64,000 bases of DNA from Sabulibacter ruber (GTDB taxonomy: Bacteria > Bacteroidota > Bacteroidia > Cytophagales > Hymenobacteraceae): positions 310,001 through 374,000 of the forward strand of contig NZ_JAFFID010000001.1 in assembly GCF_017355955.1 (NCBI RefSeq), written 5' to 3'. Position numbers and translations under genes: made by a program. Each line of letters opens with the position of its first letter. The first letter of the stretch is position 1. The notes beneath the pieces were generated by a model that was not told where the DNA came from, did not search any database, and was given only the letters and a program-made list of their open reading frames with translations. Shown here in pieces: positions 35,588-45,127 of the stretch.

Positions 35588-36892
35588 ATGGCAGAAACCA
35601 TCTCAAAAGCTAAAACCGGTCTTGCAAAATATTGTCTTCCCCTCCAGAACGCTCAGGATCTGGACCCGCTGATGGAGCGCATTGGCGATGCCAGGTATGT
35701 GTTGCTGGGAGAGGCATCGCACGGTACGCATGAGTATTACACCTGGCGCGCCGAGATTTCCCGCAGGCTCATCCAGGAAAAAGGCTTTTCCTTTATTGCC
35801 GTGGAGGGCGACTGGCCAGACTGCTTTGAGATTAACCGCTGGGTAAAAGGCTACCCCGATACCGCTGAACAAATCACCGATGTGCTTACCCAGTTTGACC
35901 GGTGGCCCACCTGGATGTGGGCCAACTGGGAGATTGCTGCCCTGGCCGAGTGGATGCGCAAACACAACCAGGGCCTCTCCAAAGACAAAAGGATTGGTTT
36001 CTACGGACTGGATGTCTACAGCATGTGGGACTCTATGAAAATCATTGTAGACTACCTGGAGAAAGAAGACCCCGAAGCCGCCGCCTACGCCAAACGGGCC
36101 ATTGACTGCTTTGAGCCCTACGGCGAGGAAGAGTCTTACGCCACCGCCCTGAGTATGATGAAATCCAGCTGCCGCGAGGCGGTGCTTCAGTTGCTATTGG
36201 AAGTAAGGCAGAATGCCGCCCAGTACGACCACGCCCCCGAGGCAGGCTTAAATGCCGAAATCAACGCCCTGGTAGCCGCCAACGGCGAGAAATACTACCG
36301 GGCCATGTCGGCGTTTGGGGAGAATTCCTGGAACGTGCGCGACCGCCACATGGTAGAGGCCCTGAACACCATCATGAACTACCACGGGCCAGATGCCAAA
36401 GTGATTGTGTGGGAGCACAACACCCACATTGGCGATGCCCGGGCCACCGATATGGCCGAGAGCGGCGACATAAACGTGGGACAGTTAGTGCGCGAGCAAC
36501 ACAAACCAGAAGAGGTGGTGCTGGTGGGGTTTGGGTCCTATGAAGGTTCTGTCATCGCCGGCAGGATGTGGGATGCGCCCATGGAGGAAATGCGGGTCCC
36601 GCCCGCCATTGAGAAAAGCGTTGAGGAAGTTCTGCACTCGGCCTCGCCCGAAAACAAGCTACTGATCTTTGACCAGGAACCAGCCATAAAAGAATTCTTC
36701 CGCGGCTGGATGGGGCACCGGGCTATAGGGGTAGTGTACCGCCCGGACCGGGAGCGAGGCAACTACGTTCCCACCCGGCTTTCTGCCCGCTATGACGCTT
36801 TCCTGTACCTGGACAAAACCAAAGCCCTGCACCCGCTCCATATGAAAACCACAGGTCATAAAACCCCCGAGACGTTCCCGTTTGGAATGTGA
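35588..36892 (+). CDS. Erythromycin-esterase-family hydrolase
   Basis: 434 residues from ATG 35588 (MAETISKAKTGLAK); an in-frame ATG at 35522 would add 22 residues with no clear function. Catalytic-core motifs: YVLLGEASHGTHEYYTWRAE (Glu42 and His45), FIAVEGDWPDCFEINRWV (Glu73), and VIVWEHNTHIGDARATDM. Ere enzymes hydrolyse macrolide lactones, but the broader family includes many proteins of unknown substrate, so macrolide resistance should not be assumed. It is monocistronic and convergent with the cyanophycinase gene. Confidence 0.9.
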   Translation: MAETISKAKTGLAKYCLPLQNAQDLDPLMERIGDARYVLLGEASHGTHEYYTWRAEISRRLIQEKGFSFIAVEGDWPDCFEINRWVKGYPDTAEQITDVLTQFDRWPTWMWANWEIAALAEWMRKHNQGLSKDKRIGFYGLDVYSMWDSMKIIVDYLEKEDPEAAAYAKRAIDCFEPYGEEESYATALSMMKSSCREAVLQLLLEVRQNAAQYDHAPEAGLNAEINALVAANGEKYYRAMSAFGENSWNVRDRHMVEALNTIMNYHGPDAKVIVWEHNTHIGDARATDMAESGDINVGQLVREQHKPEEVVLVGFGSYEGSVIAGRMWDAPMEEMRVPPAIEKSVEEVLHSASPENKLLIFDQEPAIKEFFRGWMGHRAIGVVYRPDRERGNYVPTRLSARYDAFLYLDKTKALHPLHMKTTGHKTPETFPFGM

Positions 36893-36906
36893 ATTCATAA
36901 ACTAAA

Positions 36907-36952
36907 AACCTGTTTTGGGGCCGTTTTGCCTGCAACTGCCCCAAAACAGGTT
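36907..36952. repeat. Dispersed intergenic palindrome, copy 14 (perfect arms)
   Basis: A 14-bp perfect inverted repeat: AACCTGTTTTGGGG (36907-36920) and CCCCAAAACAGGTT (36939-36952), with an 18-base loop, between convergent genes. It probably also acts as a terminator. Confidence 0.75.
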
Positions 36953-36957
36953 ATTGC

Positions 36958-37851
36958 TTATTGCAACTGGAAGCGTTTGTAAGAAGGCACGAAATATTCT
37001 TCTTTGTCTCCCAGCATGTGTACCTTCAGGCCTTTGGCGGTGAAGGGTTCCCCGTTGCCGATGTTATAGATATTGGTCTCGGTCATTTCCATGCCGTCTA
37101 CAATGGTGACCAAACCGTTGCCCACTACTTCCACATTGCCGCCATTCGTGACCAAAATTGCCGTGTCTTCCTCCAGGCCAATCCCGATGCATTCTGGGTT
37201 GGTGCAGATGGCTTGCGTTAACCGCACAATGCGGCCTCTTTTCAAGAAGTGGGTGTCAATGCCCACGTTCTTCAGAAACTCCAGGCCCGTGGTCATCCTC
37301 ACGTCGCCTTTGATATAGCCGCCCTGCGATTCGCCTTCGTAAATCATTGGAGTAGACATGGCAGTGGCTCCGGCGCTGGTACCGGCAATGAGGATGTCCC
37401 TGAAAGCATAGGCTTCTTTCATGGCCATGAGCATCTGGGTTCCGCCAAAAATAGCGGTTAGCCGAAGCTGGTCACCGCCCGTGAACATAATACCATCGGC
37501 TTTATTGATTAACTCAATGTACTCTGGTTTGTTGGCTTCCTGCCGGGTGCGCACGTCTGCTACCTCAATATTGGTGATTCCTAACCCCCTGAACACCTCC
37601 ACGTAGTCTCCCGCTGATTCTTCGGGGATCTGCGAGGCGGTTGGAATGATGACGATCAAAGGGTTTTCGCCTTTGAGTTCCTGCACAAACCGTTTCATGA
37701 TCTGCTCATCAACAAAATTGATGTTGTGGATTGTGCCCTCAGAAGCTTTTGCGCCCTTATCTTCTTTGCCTCCAATAATCAATAGTTTGCCCCTGGGAAT
37801 TACTCTGGAAGCCTCTGAATTAGGAATGCCTTCTCTTTTTTCTTTTGCCAT
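36958..37851 (-). CDS. Cyanophycinase-family serine exopeptidase
   Basis: 297 residues. Peptidase S51 landmarks are GKLLIIGGKEDKG, VIIPTASQIPEESAGDYVEV, MFTGGDQLRLTAIFGGT and the nucleophile elbow GTSAGATAMSTPMI with Ser159; a later THFLKRGRIVRLTQA is also typical. Cyanophycinase cuts cyanophycin into beta-Asp-Arg dipeptides. No cyanophycin synthetase is in the window, so the gene may serve scavenging of dipeptides or polymer from other cells. There is no signal peptide, so it acts in the cytoplasm. Confidence 0.9.
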   Translation of the reverse strand: MAKEKREGIPNSEASRVIPRGKLLIIGGKEDKGAKASEGTIHNINFVDEQIMKRFVQELKGENPLIVIIPTASQIPEESAGDYVEVFRGLGITNIEVADVRTRQEANKPEYIELINKADGIMFTGGDQLRLTAIFGGTQMLMAMKEAYAFRDILIAGTSAGATAMSTPMIYEGESQGGYIKGDVRMTTGLEFLKNVGIDTHFLKRGRIVRLTQAICTNPECIGIGLEEDTAILVTNGGNVEVVGNGLVTIVDGMEMTETNIYNIGNGEPFTAKGLKVHMLGDKEEYFVPSYKRFQLQ

Positions 37852-38001
37852 AACGGTTGAGTGGATGTTTTTGTGGGGTTAGTAAACAAGCAACTGGTAA
37901 TCAATCTTATTTGGTCCTATCACAAATAGGAAAGCAGTGGTTAGGAGGGGGGAAGTAAATTGACAGGTAGCACTGATTGATTTCTTTGCAGAGAAAAGAG
38001 C

Positions 38002-38637
38002 TTAGTGCCTTCGTTGGGCTTCGCCGGTCATGGGCACAAATTTGACGGGTATCAGTTCCCGCTGGTCAAAGTAGTTCTCTTTCACTCGCACCAGCATGAA
38101 CAGCCTTTGGAGGTTGGTGCCCACCGGCGCCAATAACCTGCCGCCAATCTTAAGTTGATACATCAATGGTTCAGGTATGACGGGGGGCGCTGCCGTGAGA
38201 ACAATGGCGTCAAAGGGGGCGGCTTCGGGCCAACCCAGGTACCCATCGCCCAGGCGGGTACTCACATTTTGGATGCCGGCTTTGTTTAGGTTTACGGCTG
38301 CCACCCGGACCAACCACTCTATCACTTCCACGCTGTATACATGTGAGACAATGCGGGATAGAACTGCGGCATTGTACCCACACCCCGTGCCAACCTCCAG
38401 TACCACTTCCTCCGGGCTCAAGCGCAAAGCCTGCGCCATGTAAGCCACAATAAAGGGTTGACTAATGGTTTGGTTCATCCCGATGGGTAAGGCAGAGTCA
38501 TTGTAGGTTTGATCCTTCAGGTCGTCTGGCACGAACAATGACCGATCCACCTCCCACATAGCATTGAGAACTGCCCGGTCAGTGATCCCTCGTTGCCTGA
38601 GGTGTTTTCGCATCATTTCCTCTTTGTGCACATACAT
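38002..38637 (-). CDS. pcm: Protein-L-isoaspartate O-methyltransferase
   Basis: 211 residues. The PCMT signature is present: LPIGMNQTISQPFIVAYMAQ followed by the SAM-binding motif VLEVGTGCGYNAAVLSRIVS, VYSVEVIEWLV, and a late DAIVLTAAPPVIPEPLMYQL. It repairs L-isoaspartyl residues in aged proteins by methylation of the alpha-carboxyl with SAM. The family is about 205-215 residues, so the gene is full length. It stands alone on the minus strand. Confidence 0.93.
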   Translation of the reverse strand: MYVHKEEMMRKHLRQRGITDRAVLNAMWEVDRSLFVPDDLKDQTYNDSALPIGMNQTISQPFIVAYMAQALRLSPEEVVLEVGTGCGYNAAVLSRIVSHVYSVEVIEWLVRVAAVNLNKAGIQNVSTRLGDGYLGWPEAAPFDAIVLTAAPPVIPEPLMYQLKIGGRLLAPVGTNLQRLFMLVRVKENYFDQRELIPVKFVPMTGEAQRRH

Positions 38638-39137
38638 GGCGATAAGGTTTTATGTGTTCTATTTTTCTAGCAACCACAAACCTTGCTTAACCAGAATCCA
38701 TTGTTCCGGTCTTTTCAGAAAAACAGGGGCTTACTTGATGAAAGGTACCTTCTGGAACATATATCCAATAACAAGTACTTGATTTATAGAAACTTTGTTT
38801 AGCTTTAACAAACAAAGGTGTTTTGCATAAGAAAGGGAAATAACAGGATTGCCTCAAAGAGAAATAAAGCAGAGGAAAGAAAAAAGTAAATTCCTGGGTT
38901 AGCACATCGTTCTACCACAGGCGTTGAATTGCTTCCGGCCCTAGCGGTTCCCTTTATATCATGATAAAGAGCAAAGGAACTTCTAACCAGCTATTTTTTT
39001 GGAAAATCCCTGATTCTTAACTGTTGTAAGTACACCCTCTTTACTGATCTTTTTCCCTCCTGCTAGGTTCTAAAATCTGTCTGCCTGGGCTATTGATGGT
39101 AGTTGTTCTGTTTCAAAGAAATTCTAAAAAGCCCTAC
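38638..39137. other. Non-coding gap between pcm and the 39138 gene
   Basis: About 500 AT-rich bases. It holds a partial repeat copy and an 8-bp inverted repeat CTTTGTTT / AAACAAAG at 38793-38817. No gene is seen. Confidence 0.5.
38705..38733. repeat. Dispersed intergenic palindrome, copy 15 (partial)
   Basis: GGTCTTTTCAGAAAAACAGGGGC matches the central part of the family only. Confidence 0.5.
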
Positions 39138-39593
39138 ATGCAGAAATTAAGATCTATTCATAGTGCCTTGTTGAACCTGACAGAGGAGTTAGAGGAAGAA
39201 GAGGCTAGGTTCAACGAGGTCACAACCAAGGTGGTGGAGTCGGCTCAGGTTTCTGTGGCGGGGCATTTTGCCACCTGCTCTTCGCAATCTGGTGTACCCA
39301 TGAAGCCCCACATCAAAATAGACGTTCAGGACAATTCCTTTCTTGTAGAGTGCTTTATACTTGCCTCGGAAGTATTTGGAAAGAAAAACATAGTCCTCAG
39401 TACTGTTCCGAGCCTTCAGTTCTTTTTGTCTGCTGCTCAGGACCAGGCTCAGCTTTTGTTACTCAGGAATATATACCAGGAATTCAAGCAACTGAAAGGC
39501 AAAGCTAAAACCGCCCCGGGCCTGGAAGACTATAGTGATCTGACCGAATTTAAAACCTTCCTTTTCCTCTTCAATAATGCCATTAGTTCCTGA
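39138..39593 (+). CDS. Small helical protein, unrecognised
   Basis: 151 residues from ATG 39138 (MQKLRSIHSALLNLTEELEE); upstream in-frame starts (TTG 39093, ATG 39096) would add 14-15 residues. There is no signal peptide or membrane helix. The first 35 residues are a charged, probably coiled-coil helix; the middle has HIKIDVQDNSFLVECFILAS and a helix-rich tail (DQAQLLLLRNIYQEFKQLK). No family is recognised. The start FxVTTKVVES does not resemble a DNA-binding motif. It is monocistronic and ends at a terminator. Confidence 0.6.
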   Translation: MQKLRSIHSALLNLTEELEEEEARFNEVTTKVVESAQVSVAGHFATCSSQSGVPMKPHIKIDVQDNSFLVECFILASEVFGKKNIVLSTVPSLQFFLSAAQDQAQLLLLRNIYQEFKQLKGKAKTAPGLEDYSDLTEFKTFLFLFNNAISS

Positions 39594-39628
39594 GGAAACT
39601 ATCCCCGAACTGAGGTAACATAAAAAAA

Positions 39629-39662
39629 GGTGCTCAGGAGATTCAGCTTTCTCCTGAGCACC
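39629..39662 (+). terminator. Intrinsic terminator after the 39138 gene
   Basis: A 12-bp stem GGTGCTCAGGAG / CTCCTGAGCACC flanked by AAAAAAA and CTTTT. It also serves the convergent SDR gene. Confidence 0.88.
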
Positions 39663-39686
39663 CTTTTACATTCAGGTTAGTTAAAT

Positions 39687-40775
39687 CTACAGCAAAGGAT
39701 CTTGCTGTACTACCACAATTCTGCTGGTAACTACCTCCTCAGAAGGCTCTGTTCTTTGTCTTCTGCCATTTCTTTTGGCGTTGCTGTTGATTAACGCAAT
39801 CACGGCTGCGCCGGCGGCTACCGCCAGGGCACTGGTAGCCACGGGGTTCGTTTTGGCGCGGGTGTACAGGCTGGTTTTCATCACATAGCCTTTGTGGTTA
39901 CCGCGTACCTCGCCGTCCTGGGAAGGTTGGTGCAAAGAGCCTGCAGTGTTTAGCGGAGCCTCGTCTTCTACTTGTTGCTTAGACATGATCCGGGAGCTGA
40001 TCCAGTCCATCAGGCCAGGAAGCCGTTTGTTGAGTGCACTCATCACTTTAGCGCCGCCGCCTATCATAATGTCGCGGTATGGATGCACGGCTGCTTCCAG
40101 AATGGCGTTGGCTACTTCCTCGGGCGTGTAAACAGGTTGCGGTAGGGTAAGCGCTTTGTCTGTGTAGTTTTTGGCGTGCAAAGGATAAGGAGTGTCAATT
40201 CCCGCAGGTTTGATCAGCGTCACCGAAACCGGAGCTTCGTCTTCCATCAACTCAATCCGTAAGGCATCGGTAAAGCCCTTCACAGCATGTTTGCTGGCGG
40301 AGTACATGCCCTGCAACGGCACCGCTACGTCTGAGACTTCGCTACCCACGTTAATGATGGCACCGCCTTTGGTTCTCAGGTGCTGTGCAGCCGCCAATGA
40401 GCCATATACCACTCCCCAGAAGTTAGTATCAAAGAGGCGTCGGTTGTCTTCATCGGTTACTTCTTCCAGACGGCCGTAGATGGAAACCCCGGCATCGTTT
40501 ACCCAGGTATCAAAGCCGCTGCATTCGGTCAGGGCCACGTCCACTATCCACTGTACTTCTTCTTTACGGCCCACATCGGCCACGCAATGGAAGGCTTTTC
40601 CTCCCTCGGCTCTGATTTGCTGTTCAATGTCCAGCAAAGCTTCGCGGTTACGGGCTACGAGAATAACGGTAGCGCCTTTCTTGGCGGCTGCGCGGGCGGT
40701 GGCCAGTCCAATTCCGCTGGAGGCCCCGGTAATTACCATTACCTGCTCGTTGAGTGGTTTTAATGAATATTTCAT
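39687..40775 (-). CDS. SDR-family oxidoreductase with a C-terminal membrane segment
   Basis: 362 residues. A classical short-chain dehydrogenase domain (about 1-250): NAD(P)-binding TGASSGIG (16-23), catalytic Ser145, Tyr158 and Lys162 in NVGSEVSD and YSASKHAVKG. The motif NDAG replaces the usual NNAG. After about 270 there is a tail with low-complexity sequence and a hydrophobic helix (TSALAVAAGAAVIALI), followed by basic KRNGRRQR, so the enzyme is probably tail-anchored to the membrane. The substrate is unknown; similar extended SDRs occur in several Bacteroidota. Confidence 0.88.
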   Translation of the reverse strand: MKYSLKPLNEQVMVITGASSGIGLATARAAAKKGATVILVARNREALLDIEQQIRAEGGKAFHCVADVGRKEEVQWIVDVALTECSGFDTWVNDAGVSIYGRLEEVTDEDNRRLFDTNFWGVVYGSLAAAQHLRTKGGAIINVGSEVSDVAVPLQGMYSASKHAVKGFTDALRIELMEDEAPVSVTLIKPAGIDTPYPLHAKNYTDKALTLPQPVYTPEEVANAILEAAVHPYRDIMIGGGAKVMSALNKRLPGLMDWISSRIMSKQQVEDEAPLNTAGSLHQPSQDGEVRGNHKGYVMKTSLYTRAKTNPVATSALAVAAGAAVIALINSNAKRNGRRQRTEPSEEVVTSRIVVVQQDPLL

Positions 40776-41308
40776 ACCTCTGATTTTAGTTTATTTCTTT
40801 ATTGAAGTTTGAACTTGCTTTTGTCTTACGAGTATACCCCTCGTTAGATTCAGTAGTTTTACTGTAAAAGACAGTTCTTGCGCATTAAGCTGGTTTTTAC
40901 CTGCTTCATTTACTGCCAGTTACAACAGAAAATAAGCCAGTTTCGCGTACTTTAAGGCTTGGTAGAAGAGCCGTAATTGGAGCCAGCACACGCCAGGTAT
41001 CTTCTCCAGGAGTTGCCTTGTTTTGCTTTTTGGTAGAGTGATTTTATGGCTGATTTTCGGAAAAGAGGCTAGAAACAAGGGAGATGCTGAAAGAAGAGAA
41101 TAGAGGACATCCAAATCCTTTACCGGACTGACCTAAACCTTAGAATCAGTTCTGAATGGATTCTTCAAAAAGTTGCTAAAAACGGGGTCATTGCGTAAAA
41201 ACAGGAATTTTGAACGAATTTAAAGCGGGAACAAGCGGGGTTCTTAAAACTTTGCCTTAAGTTTAGGCCATCTAATCTTCAACCGTTTTCATTTAATGTA
41301 AACCATCT
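40776..41308. other. Non-coding divergent gap upstream of gnd
   Basis: About 530 bases with repeat copy 16 and an AAACTTTG box at 41247-41254 (one base off TAnnTTTG) 55 bases before the gnd start. A 64-codon minus-strand reading frame within it looks spurious. Confidence 0.5.
41041..41080. repeat. Dispersed intergenic palindrome, copy 16
   Basis: ATTTTATGGCTGATTTTCGG, AAAAGAGGC and TAGAAACAAGG match the family closely. Confidence 0.75.
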
Positions 41309-42727
41309 ATGACAGATACAAAGTACGATTTTGGTATAGTGGGGCTGGGAGTGATGGGCAGGAATTTACTATTGAACATGGCAGATCACGGGTTCTCCGT
41401 TATGGGGCTAGACCTGGATCCCAAGAAAGCGGCTGCTCTGGAAGAGGAAGCAGAAGCCGGTAAATCTGTGAAGGGAACAACTTCCATTCAGGAGTTTGCC
41501 GCCGCCCTGAAATCCCCGCGGGCCCTGATGCTGTTGGTACCCGCCGGTAAACCGGTAGATGCCGCCATTGATAATCTGGTGCCCTACCTGGAGCCCGGTG
41601 ACATAGTCATAGACGGAGGAAATTCCTACTTCCCGGATACAGACCGCAGATTTACCGCTCTGGCCGAGAAAGGCCTGCATTTCTTTGGAATGGGTATTTC
41701 TGGCGGCGAAAAAGGCGCCCGGTTTGGCCCTAGCATGATGCCCGGCGGCGACCGTGAAGCCTATGAAAGGCTGCGTCCGGTATTTGAGGCGGTAGCGGCC
41801 AAGGTAAACGGTGAGCCCTGCGTGGCTTACCTGGGGAATGGCTCAGCCGGCAATTACGTGAAGATGGTGCACAACGGCATTGAGTACGGCATCATGCAGC
41901 TCTTGGCCGAGACCTACGACCTGCTGAAACGCGGCCTGGGGCGCTCCGATGATGAACTACAGCGCATCTTTGAGGAATGGAACAACAGCGAGGTACAGTC
42001 TTTCCTGGTGGAGATTACCGGCCAGATACTTAAAAAGACCGATGAAACAACCGGCCAACGCTTGGTGAACCTCATCTCTGACCGGGCCCGGCAGAAAGGA
42101 ACCGGCAAATGGACGTCCCAGAACGCCATGGATTTGCAGGTGCCACTGCCCAACATTGACATGGCCGTGACCATGCGTGACATGTCGGCGTACAAAGAGG
42201 AACGGGTTTTAGCCTCCAAAACGCTGGCCACCCCACCCACCACAGACCAGGATCCTGAAAACTGGTACATTTTAGAAACACAGCTCAGAAACGCCTTCTA
42301 TTTTGCCATGCTGGTCACCTATGCTCAGGGGCTGGCGCAGTTACGGGTAGCCTCGGCTACGTACAACTACGGCTTACATTTAGAGGAAGTAGCCAAAATA
42401 TGGCGCGGGGGTTGTATTATCAGAGCGGCTTGTCTGGAAGACATCCGGAAGGCCTACAGCAATGACCCTATTCTGTTGAACCTGCTGCTGGACCCAGGCA
42501 TCGGTGGAGCGTTGCTGGAGCGTCAGGAGGATATCCGCTACATTGTTAAGCTGGCCATTGACAGAGGAATTCCGGTACCGGGTTACATGGCGGCTTTGTC
42601 TTATTTTGATGCCTACCGCAGCGGCACTCTGCCCACCAACCTCATTCAGGCCCAGCGCGATTACTTTGGCGCCCATACCTATGAGCGGATAGACCAGGAG
42701 GGAATCTTCCATACCCAGTGGAGCTAG
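41309..42727 (+). CDS. gnd: 6-phosphogluconate dehydrogenase (decarboxylating), NAD-type cofactor loop
   Basis: 472 residues, full length. Rossmann motif GLGVMGRNLLLNMADHGFSV and substrate-binding GMGISGGEKGARFGPSMMPG, plus VKMVHNGIEYGIMQLLAE (the general-base region). The end of the second strand reads GLDLDPKK (Asp35, Leu36, Asp37) where the NADP-specific E. coli enzyme has NRS; the arginine that binds the 2'-phosphate is replaced by Leu36, and Asp35/Asp37 would repel it, so NAD preference is predicted (inference). It starts the operon gnd - zwf - pgl. It converts 6-phosphogluconate to ribulose 5-phosphate and CO2. Confidence 0.95.
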   Translation: MTDTKYDFGIVGLGVMGRNLLLNMADHGFSVMGLDLDPKKAAALEEEAEAGKSVKGTTSIQEFAAALKSPRALMLLVPAGKPVDAAIDNLVPYLEPGDIVIDGGNSYFPDTDRRFTALAEKGLHFFGMGISGGEKGARFGPSMMPGGDREAYERLRPVFEAVAAKVNGEPCVAYLGNGSAGNYVKMVHNGIEYGIMQLLAETYDLLKRGLGRSDDELQRIFEEWNNSEVQSFLVEITGQILKKTDETTGQRLVNLISDRARQKGTGKWTSQNAMDLQVPLPNIDMAVTMRDMSAYKEERVLASKTLATPPTTDQDPENWYILETQLRNAFYFAMLVTYAQGLAQLRVASATYNYGLHLEEVAKIWRGGCIIRAACLEDIRKAYSNDPILLNLLLDPGIGGALLERQEDIRYIVKLAIDRGIPVPGYMAALSYFDAYRSGTLPTNLIQAQRDYFGAHTYERIDQEGIFHTQWS

Positions 42728-42816
42728 TTTCTCTGGGGCTGGGGTAGAATTCCCTCATTTAATTGATTACACAACACGATTTACTTTCTGGATAAAGATC
42801 CTTTCAGCACATTCCC

Positions 42817-44355
42817 ATGAAAGCAGTAAAAAAAGCAGCGCCCACCGTTGTGGTGATTTTTGGAGGAACCGGCGATTTAACCAAACGCAAACTATTGCCC
42901 GCCTTTTACCATCTTTATATAGCAGGGTGGCTTCCGGAAGAATTCGCCATTATTGGGATGGGCCGCTCCTCGTTCACCGATGAGAAATACCAGGCGAAGC
43001 TGTACGAAGGCTTAACGGAGTTTTCCCGCACGGGCCCGCCCGAGGAGGAAATCTGGGAAACGTTCCAGGGGAATATCTCTTATCTGCAATCTGAGATCAA
43101 CGATGCCGGGGCTTACCAGAAACTATCCGAGAAACTGGATTCTTTTGACCAGGCCTGGGGAACCCGCGCCAACCGGTTGTTTTACCTATCCATTGCGCCG
43201 CAGTTCATTCAGGCAGTGACCACCCACCTGCACGAAACCGGTATTGCCGCCGATGTACAACGAGACCGCATCATCGTAGAAAAGCCCTTTGGAAAGGACC
43301 TGGAAAGCGCCCGGTATCTAAACCACCTGCTTACCAAGAACTTCCAGGAAAGCCAGATTTACCGCATAGACCATTACCTGGGCAAGGAGACGGTGCAGAA
43401 CATTCTGGCCTTTAGGTTTGCCAATGCCCTGTTTGAACCCCTCTGGAACCGCAACTACATTGATTTTGTGCAGATCAGCGTGGCCGAGCAGGTAGGAGTG
43501 GAGGACCGGGGGGGCTATTACGAAGGGGCCGGCGCACTGCGCGACATGATCCAGAACCACCTGTTACAACTTCTTTGTATGGTGGCCATGGAACCGCCCG
43601 TCTCGTTTGAGGCAGAGGAGATCAGGAACCGCAAAGCAGACGTGTTGCGGGCCGTAAGAAGGTTCACGCCAGATCAGGTGAACAAAAGTGCGGTGCGCGG
43701 CCAGTATGGCCCCGGTTGGCTGCAGGGGAAAAAAGTACCCGGCTACCGCGAGGAAGAAGGCGTTGATCCGCAATCCAACACAGAAACGTACGCCGCCATT
43801 AAGTTTTACCTAGATAACTGGCGCTGGCAGGGAGTACCGTTTTACCTGCGCACCGGCAAACGGATGCAGGAAAAAACCTCTTCCATTACCATCCAGTTCC
43901 GGCCGGTACCGCACTCCACGTTCTCGGCAACCATGTCAGAAAACCTGCTGCCTAACCGGCTTACCATCAACATTCAACCGCAGATGGACATCCGGTTACG
44001 GTTCACCGCCAAACGGACCGGTCTGGAGATGGAGCTTACCCCTGCCGAGATGGTGTTTGATTATGACACCTGCTCTACCCAAACCCCGGAGGCCTACGAA
44101 ACCTTGTTATTGGATGCCCTGCAAGGCGATGCCACCCTGTTCATGCGCTCAGACCAGGTAGAAGCCGCCTGGGAGGTGATCACGCCAATTCTGGAAACCT
44201 GGGAGTCGCGCACTCCGCTGGAGTTCCCCAATTACTCCGCCGGTATGTGGGGACCTGAAAACGCCGAAGCACTTATTGCCCGGGAGGGCCATACCTGGGC
44301 CGTGTCTACGTTCTATGACGGCAAACCCAAGGGCAAAGAAAAGGAGAAAGTATGA
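42817..44355 (+). CDS. zwf: Glucose-6-phosphate 1-dehydrogenase
   Basis: 512 residues, full length. The nucleotide motif [20 protein letters not shown], the strand [12 protein letters not shown] with an arginine placed to accept a 2'-phosphate, [15 protein letters not shown], the active site [14 protein letters not shown], and the C-terminal [14 protein letters not shown] identify the enzyme. It oxidises glucose 6-phosphate to 6-phosphogluconolactone. It lies 89 bases after gnd and overlaps pgl by 4 bases (ATGA). Confidence 0.96.
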   Translation: MKAVKKAAPTVVVIFGGTGDLTKRKLLPAFYHLYIAGWLPEEFAIIGMGRSSFTDEKYQAKLYEGLTEFSRTGPPEEEIWETFQGNISYLQSEINDAGAYQKLSEKLDSFDQAWGTRANRLFYLSIAPQFIQAVTTHLHETGIAADVQRDRIIVEKPFGKDLESARYLNHLLTKNFQESQIYRIDHYLGKETVQNILAFRFANALFEPLWNRNYIDFVQISVAEQVGVEDRGGYYEGAGALRDMIQNHLLQLLCMVAMEPPVSFEAEEIRNRKADVLRAVRRFTPDQVNKSAVRGQYGPGWLQGKKVPGYREEEGVDPQSNTETYAAIKFYLDNWRWQGVPFYLRTGKRMQEKTSSITIQFRPVPHSTFSATMSENLLPNRLTINIQPQMDIRLRFTAKRTGLEMELTPAEMVFDYDTCSTQTPEAYETLLLDALQGDATLFMRSDQVEAAWEVITPILETWESRTPLEFPNYSAGMWGPENAEALIAREGHTWAVSTFYDGKPKGKEKEKV

Positions 44356-45077
44356 TCAGGGTATTCAAAGACAAATCCGAACTCAGCCAAGCCGCCGCCG
44401 ACATCTTCGTTCAAACGGCCAGGGAGGCGGTTGAACAAAACGGCAAGTTTACGGTGGCGCTCACGGGCGGCACATCGCCGGATGAGTTGTATAAGTTGCT
44501 GGCCCAATCTCCCTACCGCGAGCAAGTGCCCTGGGAGAAAACCTTTATTTTCTGGGGCGATGAACGCTGGGTTCCCCTCACCGATGAACGCAGCAATGCC
44601 CGTATGGCAAAGCAGGCCTTACTGGAGCAAGTGCCGGTTCCTGAGGAACAAGTTTTCCCAATGTTTTGGGAAGGCACTCCTGAGGAATTCGCCCTGCAAT
44701 ATGAGCAGCAACTCCTCAAAGTTTTGGGACCCACTCCTCAGTTTGACTTAATCCTGTTAGGCATGGGCGATGACGGGCATACGGCTTCTCTTTTTCCAGG
44801 CACCGCTGTGTTGCAGGAAAAAAACAAATGGGTAGCCGCCTATTTTCTGGAGCCCCAGGACATGTACCGCATCACGTTAACAGCCCCTTGCCTTAACCAG
44901 GCGAAGAAAATAGTGTTTCTCACTTTCGGGGATAAAAAGGCGAAGGCACTTTATGAAGTGCTGGAGGGAGAGCGCAACCCAAGCCAGTATCCCTCGCAAC
45001 TGATCCAGCCCCAGAGCGGAGAGCCCATCTGGTTGGTAGACGAAGCCGCCGTTCGTCTTTTGACTAGAAAGGAGTAG
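44352..45077 (+). CDS. pgl: 6-phosphogluconolactonase
   Basis: 241 residues, DevB/SOL type. Motifs: [20 protein letters not shown] (phosphate loop), [20 protein letters not shown], and [20 protein letters not shown] with the catalytic-site His. It hydrolyses the lactone made by Zwf. Translation is probably coupled to zwf through the ATGA overlap. Together with gnd and zwf it completes the oxidative branch of the pentose-phosphate pathway in one operon, ended by a perfect palindrome. Confidence 0.95.
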   Translation: MIRVFKDKSELSQAAADIFVQTAREAVEQNGKFTVALTGGTSPDELYKLLAQSPYREQVPWEKTFIFWGDERWVPLTDERSNARMAKQALLEQVPVPEEQVFPMFWEGTPEEFALQYEQQLLKVLGPTPQFDLILLGMGDDGHTASLFPGTAVLQEKNKWVAAYFLEPQDMYRITLTAPCLNQAKKIVFLTFGDKKAKALYEVLEGERNPSQYPSQLIQPQSGEPIWLVDEAAVRLLTRKE

Positions 45078-45083
45078 CTTTCA

Positions 45084-45119
45084 GATTCTCGCCTGTTTTC
45101 TCCAAAACAGGCGAGAATC
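45084..45119. repeat. Dispersed intergenic palindrome, copy 17 (perfect arms)
   Basis: A 16-bp perfect inverted repeat GATTCTCGCCTGTTTT (45084-45099) with its complement (45104-45119) and loop CTCC. It is placed 7 bases after the pgl stop and before the convergent cupin gene, and probably terminates both. Confidence 0.85.
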
Positions 45120-45127
45120 AAAGTATT

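Noticed and set aside
35588..36892. Macrolide-resistance gene call for the erythromycin-esterase-like protein
   Set aside because: The family is broad; the motifs shown do not establish macrolide hydrolysis, and no mobile element or other resistance gene is near.
40920..41114. 64-codon minus-strand reading frame upstream of gnd
   Set aside because: Runs through a repeat copy, has no motifs and no promoter; probably chance.
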